From: Trichuris trichiura
Lineage: Eukaryota; Nematoda; Enoplea; Trichinellida; Trichuridae
Assembly (NCBI GenBank): GCA_037903355.1
Contig: JBAJFE010000016.1
Coordinates: 781,206-845,205, forward strand
Direction: 5' to 3'
DNA length: 64,000 bases
A program made the translations under genes and the position numbers. This document shows positions 33,842 to 47,147 of the stretch, piece by piece. Positions within the stretch are counted from its first letter, which is position 1. Every line of letters starts with the position of its first letter. The notes under the pieces are model-generated. The model was given only the letters and a program-made list of their open reading frames with translations, ran no database searches and had not been told where the DNA came from.

Positions 33842-36800
33842 TTAAGCATTTAGTTCTTGAGGAATGTCAACAGCGGGTTTAACCAGCAATCGCCTTCGCT
33901 TCACGGAAACAGCTTTCGACCGGTTCCTACTCATCTTCCTTTTTGCTGCTTTCATAGGGTCAACAACAGCCTACGAAAAGCTGATATTAGGATGCATTGG
34001 AATCTGGATACGCTTTGACTTACTTGAGTTGCTAAGCGTTGCTTTCTAAGCATCTGCTTTGCAGTTGCGAAATTTCGACATTGCAACCAGTGCTCGGAAA
34101 ACATTTCCAAGCCTACTTTCTCCTTTAAAAGTTGGCAAACGTCTGTAGCGATATTCTTCAGCGTTTCTACGAATAAAAAAAACAGTTTAAATCTCAAAAG
34201 CGTATAGTCGTTTTACCGTTGTCACCGACGTTGCATTCGCGGTATACAGGAGGTAGAAGAATGTCTAATAAAAAGTTTAGGCAGTTCTTATGGCAACTAA
34301 GAAATACTGCTGCAGTCCATTTGAAGACATAAGACCGCTGAAGGAAACTAGTTGGTATTGCAAGTTTTAAACTACTTTATATTCGTCCTACCTGGATTAC
34401 GGACTTCGAGTTGCTGACTAACTCAAAACGGCACATTCGCGCCATTCGCTTTGCCATCCATTGCAAGGACAACTTTGGTAAAGCGTCTTCCTTGCTTAGT
34501 TCAGAGGGCAAATGACCAGTACTATATTCAGGCGTACATTTTGCAATGTGTACAAGATTCTTCGTAGCCTGCAAATTATGCAAAATTTAATAAGTCGCAA
34601 AGAAAACCCGCCGGAAGGGTACCTGTTCAGCTAGAGGAACGCTATCCTTATTATCTGCCAAATGGGCAAACAGTTTCTTGCAGAATGAAACCAACGCTGC
34701 CAAATCTTCCCTGCTTAGTTTACGCCCATGTAAGGGCAGTTTCTCCGTTTCCTTGATCAAAGACAACTGCGAACCATTAAACAATGCCATGGAAGACTCA
34801 AGCAGTTGCGAAGAAGCCAGCCTGACCCATAGGTGATCGTATTCCAAGGCGGCATCGATAACGCCTTAAGCAAAACCCACAACCGTATAGCGTATTTTTT
34901 AAGAGAAATGAATTTCTCCAACCTAGCAATTGTTTCCTCACTTTTGACAGTTCGCCAAGCCGAGCTTTTGGCGTGAAAGATTCGACCGCTTTACAACAAG
35001 CGGTCAACAGCACAAATGTAACGCGATCGCGGCTTTCCACGGTTCCAGCTTTCTTGGCCTTTTCGGCCATCATTTTTTCAACCTCTTTCAACGCTATCGA
35101 AAACAGAATCGATTTTCTGGCGTTTCCTTTTTCAAAGCTCATTTCGAACACAGAACTAATGCAAAAGGCGCCGATTTCTTTAACAAGAACCTGCAAACAG
35201 TTTATACGGTATCGCAAGAGGGCAAGGAGCTTTAGGACAAGATAATTTTTCTATTTGGCATGAGTTTAGCACACCTGGAGACAAACTAATGCAAGATAGC
35301 TTATTTTCGCTGAACACTTTGCTACAAAACGCAATTTTATTCGTCCTTTCACTTTCATACGAAAATGAATTACTACGTTGTAAGACGTTTAAACACTACA
35401 GTTAGACGCGTTAGAGAAAAGATGCAAACTTTTTACGGCACACTGAAGACGAAATTGCTATTTCTGCAATAAAGAGTTTTTTCTACAGTCAGCTCGACGG
35501 GATACCTGTTATGATTATTTGCAAAATAAACTGACGAAAATGAAAGGACGTATTTTGGTTAAAAAGAACGTACCTTCTCGCCTTTAACCCAATCTATGAT
35601 CGATAGAATTATATCTTTGCGAACCTCGCGGCTGACCTGAAGACGGAGAAATTAAATTGTATTTTTGAAGGACATTAAAGACCGACTTTTGGCACAAGAC
35701 TCTTCAAAGCTAAAGCTGCCATCTCCTTGCACTTTTCGGACTGATCGTTGACCAGACGAGCGCTCAAGTTCACAAATAGAAAATATCCTATTCGTGATAG
35801 GAAATCCTTAATAAGATAACATAAAGCGCCACGAATGCAACTGGGGCGTCATTTACCGCGCTCAGGTTAGCGATAAACCACGCAATCATTTCCAAGGCGG
35901 ATATTCTGCCAGCCTCGACCGAATAGCAAAGTTGAGTACAAAAGAATTCGACCATTTGCCGCAAGTGAGAAATTTTCAAACCACCTGCCTTTAAACGACA
36001 CTTAACGTAGTTTGCTAGGGCCAGTCGGCAGTTGTCTCGAATGTGATCGGACGACGATACTACGGCCAACCGTTTCAACTTGTCTATAACAGGTTGAAGG
36101 TTGCTCAACAAATATTGCTGAGTTACCACAGCCTGAAAAAAACAAGATTAAAAAATTTTTAAAAATATCGGACCTACAAAGTTACTTTAACAACGGAAAA
36201 GGCTATGGCGTGCTTTTGGACGTCAGCCAAATCCTCTTCCACGTAGCGCAATAAAATTTCAGCCTCCTTATCGTTCAGTGTAAAATAGCCTAGGTGCATA
36301 ATCATGGCGGCAATAAGCTGAAAGAAAAACAAAAGGCCGTAACAAAAAGGCGGACGGCCGCGTTTTCCAACCTTGAATGAGCCGGCCAAAACTTCAAAAG
36401 ACTCGCCGCGGCAGGCCGCGCCCAAACCGACATATTTCTGCAGCAGATCAAAAAGGGACGCGGACAAACCGCTTGAGGCAGTTTCCAAAGAACGAAGCGA
36501 ATAACGCACGCAGCTGCGTAGACATCGAAGCGCCTTGGAAACAGCCTAAATGAGTGGCCAATGGGAATGGTGAAAAACATATCAGGCTAAAAATAGTGAA
36601 ATACACTCGGATACGACGTCTTTAAGCAGGTAGCAAGCGGATCAACGAACGGATCCAATAAGCTGAAGGACTCTACATCCTTCACAGGGAGTTTGCCGCC
36701 CCTCAGAAGTGACCACAGTATTTCAAGGGCAAAAGTGACCAGCAGGTGAAAATTGCTTCCTTTGGAAAATTTTGGAGCAACACCTCGTCTTCCAGGCTCG

Positions 36801-39800
36801 GGAGGCAATAGATAGCAATCGGATGTTGCGCGATAGTCTTCACTTTCTTCAAATTGGTCGTTCAATGGCCTTAAGCAAGATTGCGTGGATCGGTATGAAA
36901 AAAGCAGGCTGAAAAACATTAATACCGCTGCTCGAACGTATGCGGAAGAGCTTCGGTCAAAACTTGGAAAGCAAAGCTGAGCTTAGCCTCTTTTGGAATT
37001 CGTTCATTTTTCGACAAGCCGATTGCAAACTCTCTAAGCGAAGCGGCTACGCTTTGAATAGCTTCGTGGTTGGTGCTGGTACGAATAACCTTAAATGTAG
37101 AATCTTTAAAATTATTTGCATGTTCGAAAAAGTATAAAAAGACCTCCTGAAGTGGCTCAATCACTATGGGAAGCCCGTTTTCGCCGACCAATTCACCAAG
37201 CGTGCTGAAAGTCCGGAAAACCTTCGAGAATTTGATCTCCCATACGCTGCGGATAACTGCCTCGCTTTTGCGCTCCTCTCTTATCTCACCGAACAGTTCG
37301 TCCCTGCATATCTAATAAGAAATATAAATTTAAAAGTTCTTCTACAAATGGCGCAAGTTACCTCCATGATATCCTGCAAGCAGACGCCAATATCAGCGCT
37401 TGATAAGTCTTCCTTCAGCGAGTCCAGCAAGCCATGAACTGTAAAAGTTAAAACATGCTTCCGGAAACCCTTGAAAAGAAGGCTTTTCAAATTTTTGATA
37501 ATTGCATCAAGATGACGTCCGCCAAGCGTCTGAGCAATGGAATAGAGCGCCTTCCGAGCGAAGCGACGAAAGTCAAGCGACCGACTTCTCAACATACCGC
37601 ACACTTTGAGAAGTACACTAAAAAATAATAGAAACCACGTGACAGCATATGCTAATAAAATTTGAATTTTAAAAAATAAAGAACTGCTCTTCGTTGCTCG
37701 TCAGAACGCAGGCAATGGGGTTTGTCAAGTTTGAGCTAGGCGGGACAAAGCCATCTGAGAGCAACAAGCGTACCTGTTCAGCTCGGCGGCAAGAAACTCA
37801 TCCGGAAGCTTGTGCAGCAGCTTCACTATGGCCAAAGCAATGGGCACGCGAATAACCTGCTCCTCTTCGTCGGTAAATTCGCCTTTTTCCACATAAAGTC
37901 GCGAAGATTTTCGGCCGGCCGATCTGCTGACCAAAGCGTCCTTCAACTTTGGCAAAAGCACCTTGGTTATATCGCGCTGCATTTCTTCGGACCGACGGTC
38001 GGCAGAGGAAGCGTTATCTGCGGTAGAACAGGAAGCACAGCCTTTAACATCGAAATGAAAACCGTCCAAGATGGCTACAATAATCCTGAAAAAAACGTCA
38101 CATTCCGCGGCAGTCGATGGGTGATAACATTTGGTACTTTGTTAGCAACTTAGGCTTGTCTCTTTCTTCGGCAAGCAGTTTCAAATAGCGCTGCAGAAAA
38201 AAGCAATATCTTCTCCATGGGCAACATTGACTATAGCACTTGATAAAGCGGACAACCTCATCCACATATCCCGTATGCTTCAGCAGCAGAGGATCTTTGA
38301 GTACCGGCAAGGCTAAAGGCAGAACATAGCAACTCAGCGTTGTCGCGTTAATTCGTTGAAATCCGGCTGGCGGATCTTCCAATTTATCGCACAGCTTTCG
38401 CAAAGTTTTCGCTCGGTAATGCACTTGTATATGCCGGATGTTGAGGAAAAAGTCCGTCTCATCGTCGTCGGCCAAAAGTTGCCTCAAGCCGGTTAGCTCG
38501 CGGACCCGCTCAAAGTTGAGAACGCAATGACGCAGCAAGGTTACCATATCATGACGAACTGTTTCAACGTTGCTTTTTAAACCTGCCTTAATCTGCTTTA
38601 GGAACAGATCGGTCAACAATGGAAGGGCGTCCGCCTGTTCAAGTCTGTTCTTAAGGCATAAAATGGCAACTTCCAGAGTGGACGAAGCGTTACTGCGAAG
38701 CGAGAAGTCCGACGTCGACTTCAACTCGTCAAAACAGCAATAAGTTAAAACGCGAAGGCATACGCGCAGTTTTTGACAAGGTATTTCATTGAGAAGTTGC
38801 CTAGCGAGCTTATGATTAGCCAATCTGGTCGCATAGTCCGGTTCCTCGACTTGCTTTTGATTCCAAGCGTTCAGCTAATATTAATAAAATAGACGAATGA
38901 AATCCAGAAGGAAAAGAAATCGGCATAACTCACCCCGTCAACTATGGCTTGCAACTGACGATAGTCTTCGTCATGCTCAACAACAACGGAAAAAGCTTCG
39001 TTGAGCAATATTTTCGATTTTCGCCGATTAACGGCAGTGTACAGCGAAACAACGTTGCTGAAAAAAATACAACTTAAGAAAAAAGGAATTTTTCCGAAAC
39101 TTTTTGAAACATTTTGCAACAGACCTGCAAATCCCTAATGTCTTACTGTAGAAATGAAACGACAATAATTTCGGGCTACCAGCCTATTCAGGCAACAGCT
39201 TGTTGAAAACAACTACACTTCTGCTCTTGAAAGCTACGAAAAATAATGCTTTCGAGACGCGGAGCCATTGAACTGATTCAAAGAGCTTTGAAAGTCCGGA
39301 ATCATTGTTTAAGGTTTTACCTACAGTTACGTCAAGTGACACACCGCGCAAACGCGGGCAATAGAGCGCCAACCCTTGAATGATCGCAATAGGTAAAATG
39401 ATAATAAAGATAATGACAGCACTATAAGAAGTTATTACAGTAATTACACATGCTAACACCACGGTACAGGGATTCGCAGGGCTCGTTTAGTAACACTAAA
39501 GTTTTATAAAATCGCGCAGTTTTCCCGGCGCAAGCCCGATCATGCCCTCAGAAGGAAACTTATCGGTTGAGTTCAGCCCAAAGCGCGCTTCATCTTCCAG
39601 TCGTTCGTCCGAGATGAACGTACAATTTTCCCAGAACTTTTCAAGTGGACAAAAGAGGTGATAAGGACTAAATCGGGGTTGAACTACGTAATACGAGGCA
39701 GTACCTTTGATCTGGTTGAAGTTCGTTTTGCCGCGACGTGTTTGCCTTTTAACGTTTTGACGCCACAATCTTGAACTTCCCTCCACCACTGTTCCATTAC

Positions 39801-42800
39801 TTGCAGATCTTTTTGAAATACTATCAATATACGCTACACGTTTAGCCAAGAAGAGAAAATATTACTCAACGATGCCATTAGCGCGAAAAACAAACTCAGC
39901 ATCAAACCGTTGACGGTAAACTGATTGCGGCAAAATAAACCTGAAGCTTTTGAGATTTGGCTTCATTTCCCGCGTAGTACTGTTCCGTGCACTTGAAAAG
40001 ACCTCAGCAGGCCGTCGATTCATCTTGGACAAACAGCTGCAAGACTAAGAGCATTTTCGGCTGAACTCATAAATTACAAACTTTCATCCAAGAAGACGAA
40101 GGATGGAAATTCTACGCGGTTCATTTCAGGAAAAATTCACCGCCGAAAAAGTAGTTTTTTAAAGCCGGTTGAAGAAACTTGCGCATCGGAAACCATTGGG
40201 ATTGTGGTAATTATAATCAGCACTTAGTTATTTTTAAAAAAATTAGAGCAAAACTTTCGACAGTTTTTGATTCACGCAAGCAATATTTGTCAACTAGCAT
40301 AAGCTGCTTGTAAAAAAATGAATCTACCGTAATACTAAGCTTAAGTATAAGCAGGCTACATCCTACTAATATTTCGTAACAGTCATTGAAAAACGAAACA
40401 GTTTACCATTAGGACTTTTCAAAGGTAAAAATTACAACAACTGCATACAAAATAGTTTATAATAATGTTAAATAGCCATTCGTGAATTTTAAATGCATAT
40501 TTATGACCACGTAGCCAAACTTGCAGGAAAATCTAACTCACTATTACTACTGCGCTGAGGACAACCGACTTTCATGCGTGAGATTAACATATATGCTCTA
40601 TTCATAATGTAAAAGTTTTATTACGGATGTATTCCCGTTTAATGTTCTAAATAACTCCGGAGCTTTCGGGTCGACCGAAACCCGTCTTCAGCGGTTGTGA
40701 ATTACGGATGTAACTTCCGTAATTCACAACCGCTGAAGACAGGTCTCGGTCGACCCGAAAGCTCCGGAGTTATTTAGAACATTAAACGGGAATACATCCG
40801 TAATAAAACTTTTACATTATGAAAACATTTGTTCCCGTACCAAGAAACCACATTTTCAAGATTATATGCTCTATTGTATTAAAGGGCGGTCGTAAAACAA
40901 CATGTAGCTTTCTTAGATCGTTATCTATTCATTTCAAGAGTAGTTACGTACTTCAAGTAGTCCGCCGGACAGTTGGTACAACGTAATAGCTTCAGCGTGG
41001 TTTTCAGAAGTAAAATTTCGGAATCCTAAAATTCTTTAACCAATAGCGCAAGTTCGAGTACGAATAAGGAAACTTACTTCGTCCAGCGACCCGCCAGGGA
41101 TCTGACGAAGCAACAATGGCAAAAGCGAGTCATCGGAAGAAGTCGCTTTTTCCGCCAGTCGACAAAGGATAGTCAGCGTTCGTTCCTCCCTGAGCAAACG
41201 TTCCGACGACTTCTTCGTAAAGTAGTTTACCAAAATGTCGGCATATGACATCACTACCGCGTCGGGACTACGGGCATCAATGTTTAACGCATGTTGGTCG
41301 GAAAAATCTTGGCAGTTCGCCAATACGGACGACTCGTACATTGCGCAGTCATCGGCCAGAGTTGATAGATTGAAAATTATGCTTAATATTTTGTCCTCGG
41401 TAGCGGGCACCAATGAAGAGCATTCAAGCGCGCCCATTAAGAAGGATATGGCGCTGTTGCAATCCGCGTTTGGCTTACAAACCAAAAGTGGCCAATAATA
41501 AGCCGACCGACTGCACTCGACCAAAACGTCATAAAGACCAGCGGACAGTTCGACATTCTGTTGGTCCCTAACCAAAGAAGGCCAAAGCGCGACGGCGAAA
41601 AGGGTTTCCAATTCCTCGGATAAAAATGGATATTCAGGAAAATGACGAAGGTACAATGCCACCAGAGTGAGGGCGGATTTTTTCAATTTTTTTGCCCGCA
41701 AGAAAGCGTAGCGAGCCAGATTTGACTTCGACTCACAAATACGTTGCAGTATTGTGCATAGTAGCATAATCATCTTAAAGACCATTCGCTGGTTGCGCTT
41801 CTCCATTTTATGGCCAAGTCGTTTGACAACGCCGGTTAAGTCGTCGAACATTTTTGCCATTACAGCAAATGGAATCGACCTGTTAAACTTGTGGCAACTC
41901 AGCAAGTCTGTCAGTGGTTCGGAGTCTAAGTAGCTTTGCAGAGGGCTCAACATTAGCTCCAAAAACATGGTCACGTAATCAGATTTCCAACGAGCCAAAA
42001 AGGCGAACACTTGGCCTTTCCTAGAAGCTCCTCGTTTCCCTTGTATGCGGCCGTACAGTAGGCGTAGTAGTATTGTTAATAAGTGGCCAAAGTCTGCATC
42101 TTCAGCTTGCAGCTCTTCGCCCAATAAAACGAGCCGTTCTCTGAACATTTTGTCATCTAAAAGACCTTCCAACTTGTCTCTATACGCGTTGGGAATCTCC
42201 TCCTCGCTGTAGTAGTTGAACAGGCAGCAAAGAGCAGCTTTTTGAAGGTCGCTGCGATAGTGAAGCAACAATTTCAAATACAACTGCCGCAGCGAGTCGT
42301 TTTCGTGAACAGCGGAACAATTTTTGAAATTGGCAAAAACTCTTAGCATAGCTATCAACGTCTTGAAGTCAGTCTTCGTTGAGGGCTCGCCATCTTCATC
42401 GTCTTTGGCATTCGAGTCATTTTCTTCGACAATTTCCATGTCTTCTTGAGGCTTTTCCAAATTTTCAAAACTTAATCCAAATAGTATTGTCGAATGGAGT
42501 TCCGTCTCAAAAGTCTTAATCAATAGAGGAGACAACACTTCCGTGAATGAGCTGGCGACATCAGAAATTTTTTCCATTAGCGTCCAAAGATGATAACGAA
42601 AACCGGTAGCATCTACGCGACTATTAAGCTCGGTAGGAAACGACGCGTATTCTAACACGAACGACTCGAGAGCACTTTCGTTTTTTGAAAATGACAAAGT
42701 CGAGTCTATGCTAAACAGATCGTTACGCGTACCGTCGTCAGCTTCGAGCAGCAAACGATAAAGAAATGGCCAAGCAACGTCCTTACGTGCGTTGCGAAAG

Positions 42801-45800
42801 GCAGCTTCCAAATTTTCCAAAAGTGGGCCCCACAAAAGCGAAAAGTTAACTCTGAGCTGTCCGGCGAAAAAGTACAAAAGCAAACTTCCGAAGTTGGCTA
42901 ATTCTGTTGGAATTTCAATTTCGCCGAACGTAGTAATGGTTTTTCTGTAAAGCATAAGGCGGTTTCTGTAGTCAGCAATTGTTATGGGGACGTTTTCGGC
43001 TTCGCAACAGAGCTGAACCAAATTAGCACCTTCCTGTAAGCAATACACTTTTCAAGCTTGGACAAAACATTCGCAAGTCGACAAGAGATGCAATATTACC
43101 TCTTTTAAATTTTTAATATATTATTCATTACTGAATGGAATATTATTCAATACGCAGTATTAATCCAATAGAAAGCTTCTCGCCTGCTTTCAGCGCCAAC
43201 AAATTCTCGTTAAACTATACTCCAACGACTCAGTCTTTTGACTTCCAAATTTACGTTATCCCTGCAGAACACATATCGCTCGTTAAGACTGCGCGATATG
43301 AGTAAGCCTCTATTCAAAGACATCTGCTAGAAACAGCTGAATATAAACGCGTTCCGCAACCATTATAGGAAGGCGCTACTTGCCGCTTTCACAATTTCAA
43401 AAACTGACGCTCATTTTTGAATCACTTTTTATTTCTTAATAATTACGTCTTCGCAATCAATTTTAAAAAGCAAAACAGCTTGATCTTGAGAGCAATTTTT
43501 ACCGCTTACAGTAAGACTGTTTGAACCTGCTTTTTCATTTTTAGTTTGCCGTTCAAAAGAAGGCCAACGGCTTGACATGACAAAATACAGCATTTATTTT
43601 CGCACCAGCCTAGTACAGCCCGGGATCGGGCGTAGCGCGAATACGCGAGATACTACTCTAGGAAGAAATTGGAATGCAAGTACAATCTGTGGACATTTAA
43701 GCAGATGTCATTGACCGACCCATGTGATCGCGATGAGCTCAAACGTTTTAAACTACTCCTTCAAGACTAGGGTGGCCTAAGAATGGAGAAGTACCTCTGT
43801 CTACGGAGCAGCCTAAGCTTTAGTTGATCTGACCAGTGGACCTAAGCCTTAAAAGAAGAACAGTACTTCAAATTCAGTATGGCACGCAGGATAGCCGAAC
43901 GAAAGATGACCAAAGAAACAAGGAGCTCATAACAACAGGCCATAAATCAACTAAAACATCTTTGCTTCATACGGTCAGTATATTCTTCCAGACGATTACA
44001 AACATGACTGTATGTTAGTATATGAATATGGAAATTAACCCTATGTACAGGATAATGAGGATGCAAAGTTGTCAAATATCCATGTAAACTTAACAGTGAC
44101 TGCCTTATTTAACATTTTTCTTTTCTGGCGGCAAAACCGTCAAACAGGCTAATTTTTATATATATTTTTCAGAACTTGTCGAGTTTCCGGAGCTTTTTTT
44201 CTATTTGTCTGCGAACAATACAGTAACCCTAACGATAATCAGGTTTCTTCAAACACACAGCGAGACAAAAAACATTGACTATGCGGTTATGCGCCTTACT
44301 ATCATACTGCAACTTCGTCTGCTATTCTATTCGGCTCTCCCTAAGCCTAAACTTAAACATAAGGCTTATATTTTCGCTTAAGCTTAGGTAAGGGCAGAAC
44401 AGGATAACCGTATGTTTAAAAGAAAGGAAGCGTGCATTTTCAGACGCTGCGCGCAAAAAATGAATCACCGCTATTGTTTGTCTCATTGTACTATGTTTAC
44501 AAGTAGGATAAACCTGATTACTGTCTGAATTGCTGTAATTTGTGCAGGTAAATAGAGGAAGAGACCAGAGTTCCCTCCTCAGAGGAGAGTAAACAACTAG
44601 CCTAACGTGACAACAATCCCATTCGGAGCCTAGAGAGATTTTTGATTGAAACTGCCTTAAAAAAACAATGTATACAAAGCCATAGCATAAACAAACGTTA
44701 GCATTCAAAGTTTTAGCTTAAAACAGAAATATTTTTAGGCAGAATTATGTTACTAAAGCGATTAGTTTTTATCTTATAATCGTACCTCGAAATTTGCCAA
44801 ACTGCACAAGCTTCGAAGGATATTGAGCGATAGGACGCGTATGTATTGAAATGGAACCAAAAGACCTTCCAATACGCGTTGCAGAGACGCGTTTATCAAT
44901 GATGCTGAAACGGAACATCCACTGTCCAAAACTTGAAGGAAATATAAGTCGGCTGTTCGAAGTACAAACGGATAACGCCATTCCAACCTAAATCAAAAGT
45001 CCATACAATGAATAGGTGTGTTTTTAAAAGAATATACCATCTTTGGTCAGCTAGAATGACGTCAGGAGGCAGTGCATCAGCTAGCGCTGTTGAATCGAGT
45101 GAAAGGCACTGAATTAAAACACCCAATGTCAAGGCATATTCCTTATTGGTGAATATATCCCTATTAATCAGGTGCTTTGCAATTTGTAGTAGATGCTCGT
45201 TCATGGTTGCCATATTTAGAACAGAAGCAAACACTAAGCAACAGCCGGTTAAACGCGGGACCCATTCTAATGGAATTTCGTCCTTCAAGACTTCAGCGCA
45301 CTGACGGACAATGGTGGTCAAGTAGGCAGTCACTTCTCCTGGCCTTATTTGGGCAAACCGTTTTTTCCAAAGAGAGTTACCAACTTCTGTCGTTGAGTCG
45401 AGTGAGATACCACCAAAATAGGATTCGCGCTTACAAAAAAGGCGACACATGCATACCAGCAGACGGTCGTTCGAAAGTATATTATCACTACACAAATGCT
45501 TGCTTAGGTATGCGGTAAGGAAAGAAGAGAAGCATGAATGATAAGTAGTCATGTCGATCGTCTCTTCCAACAAAGCCAAAACTTCGTGCTCAAATTTGGG
45601 GCCCACTTCTGCCAATGCGCTTAAAATGGAGTTGACGGCTGAGATATTCTTCAATAGGTCAGTGGAGCGAAATAACTCAACTATAAGGCTAAGAGTAGAC
45701 CGCAATGTAGCCAAGTCCATGTCCGGAGCTTGAAGCAAAGGCAGAACCATATCTTCCAGAAGACTTAAACGTTTTTCAAATGACAGCAGCTTTCCGTCTT

Positions 45801-47147
45801 TGAAAGCTAGCCAATCAAAAACAGCCGCAATCCAGGCGGATCTGTAACACTGCTCAGCCTCACTTCCATTAGTGGAAATTATACCATTTTTGCATAAGCA
45901 GTCAAAAACCGTCTGACTCGATAAGGAAGTGGCATGCGACACTAAACGTCCGTTCACTAGACTAAGCAGTTTGGAAGATAAAGATGTACTGCCAGGATAC
46001 TGACGCAGATATTTTAACAGTTCTTCAAACCTCTATAAATGGAAAAACGATGATGAGCTACGCAAAGTAACAATTTTAAAATGATGCCTTCCCAAAGCGA
46101 TCTTTCCTAACAAAAAGAATTCTATAATTTTTTCATAATTAAAAAATCCCTACCATCGGGGCGGTACTATGAAAACAATGCTGAGGGCCCAACAGACATT
46201 GTACAAATAGTTCTGCAAATCCTTCTAAGGACAAAACGCCGCGCTCCACTTTGGTAAAACATAGGTTGATCACTTCGGGAAAAGCGGGACTCTACGACGG
46301 AAGGCGAAGGTAAGTGTCAACATCTCGCAAGCATACAGTACTTTACGAATGAAGAATACCATCGCTTCGGAGGCAAAACGACGCACATACTCTTTTTTGC
46401 GGGAAAGCAGCGGTTCAAAATGGCTAAAATTAAAATTAGCTTTCGACTTGAGCTTTGAAAAAGCTCAATTTTCAGCGTCGCTAACTTGAATACGTCTTCC
46501 ATGTTATTCAACAAACGGCGCCACGAAAACTTCAACAAGTAGGCGACTGTGGAGAAACAACATTCCAGAATTTCCGGATTCTCCTGACCGTCCAGCAAAG
46601 CAACAATAATTTCAAAAAAATCCCATAAATGTGGTTGAAAATCTTCGTGGAGATCTCGACAAATGGCTATCGTCAATCTTAAGGTAAGCCGGTAAAGACG
46701 AAAGCCTACAGGTGAAAATGAAAGTACTCTAGCAAGCTTTTAAGGCAAAGGCTTTTTTCCACTGCTAAGTGCTTCTTCAGCGCTCTAACTATCGCATCTT
46801 GATGATGTATCAGAAGAGCGTAAGTACTCAACTTCAATGAGCTTATTTCCTTCGCGAAATTTTCTAATAAGCAATCGTTACGGGCAAAGCAAAAGTCATT
46901 GACGCGTACTCACCAAAGTCGTGGGAATAGTTCAAATCGGATTGAGTTGCCAACTCCCTGGCAAAAAACGTTTCCGCGTCATCCGGTGTCGCAGTGTAAG
47001 GTTTAGCCTGATGGACAACGTCAACATGGATGCTCCTTATAAGTGTTGTGAAGCCAACGAACTGAATTTCGAAAAAATGAACAAATTTTTCACCGGCGTT
47101 AAAGCGTATACCTTAAACCGATTTTCCCCCTTGTGCGACTTCATCAT
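33842..47147 (-). CDS. UTP20: UTP20, small-subunit processome component (many exons)
   Basis: UTP20 (DRIM) is a huge nucleolar HEAT-repeat protein of the SSU processome, needed for 18S rRNA processing. The N-terminus MMKSHKGENRFK|FVGFTTLIRSIHVDVVHQAK starts at ATG 47,145-47,147 and matches the family's 'RF-TFAERL-NVNIDIIHRID' beginning. Then ICRDLHEDFQPHLWDFFEII with LLKFSWRRLLNNMEDVF matches the conserved 'DFYPHFPDFF ... YLYKYLWRLMVKDMS' block. Large exons follow (44,786-45,957 and 41,080-43,033), then the DRIM region LNAWNQKQVEEPDYATRLAN, and a basic C-terminus with ATQAVVDPMKAAKRKMSRNR ending TAA 33,842-33,844. Most introns are about 50 bases (for example 33,971-34,023), but two are near 1.8 kb (39,058-40,951 and 43,034-44,785) and hold mobile elements. 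I call it intact, though not every exon was checked. Confidence 0.88.
39496..40028 (-). CDS. Possible nested gene or orphan ORFs in a UTP20 intron
   Basis: Within the 1.9 kb UTP20 intron, on the same strand, lie a frame beginning MNRRPAEVFSSARNSTTREM (ATG near 40,026) and a 117-codon frame 39,496-39,849 with RLWRQNVKRQTRRGKTNFNQ and FPSEGMIGLAPGKLRDFIKL. UTP20 can be spliced around them in frame (TAC TTG AA|C AAC GTT). The composition looks coding, but I could not join the two pieces cleanly and know no homologue. A third hydrophobic frame (39,184-39,462) follows. Confidence 0.3.
40602..40862. mobile_element. Near-perfect foldback element with 13-base direct repeats
   Basis: Arms of about 105 bases read cataatgtaaaagttttatt ... 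ctccggagctttcgggtcga ... cttcagcggttgtgaattac, and mirror almost base for base around a 6-base loop near 40,711. The right arm continues into tgttcccgtaccaagaaacc before ending. The direct repeat tatatgctctatt occurs at 40,590-40,602 and 40,863-40,875, bracketing the insertion. No coding capacity. It sits in the long UTP20 intron. Confidence 0.88.
44195..44576. mobile_element. TIR element (family A), full copy in a UTP20 intron
   Basis: Left end ctatttgtctgcgaacaata then cagtaaccctaacgataatc; right end aaacctgattactgtctgaa ... gtaaatagaggaagagacc, its diverged inverse. The core carries ctaagcctaaac and gcttaagcttaggtaagggc. About 380 bp and non-coding: a MITE. Confidence 0.75.
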
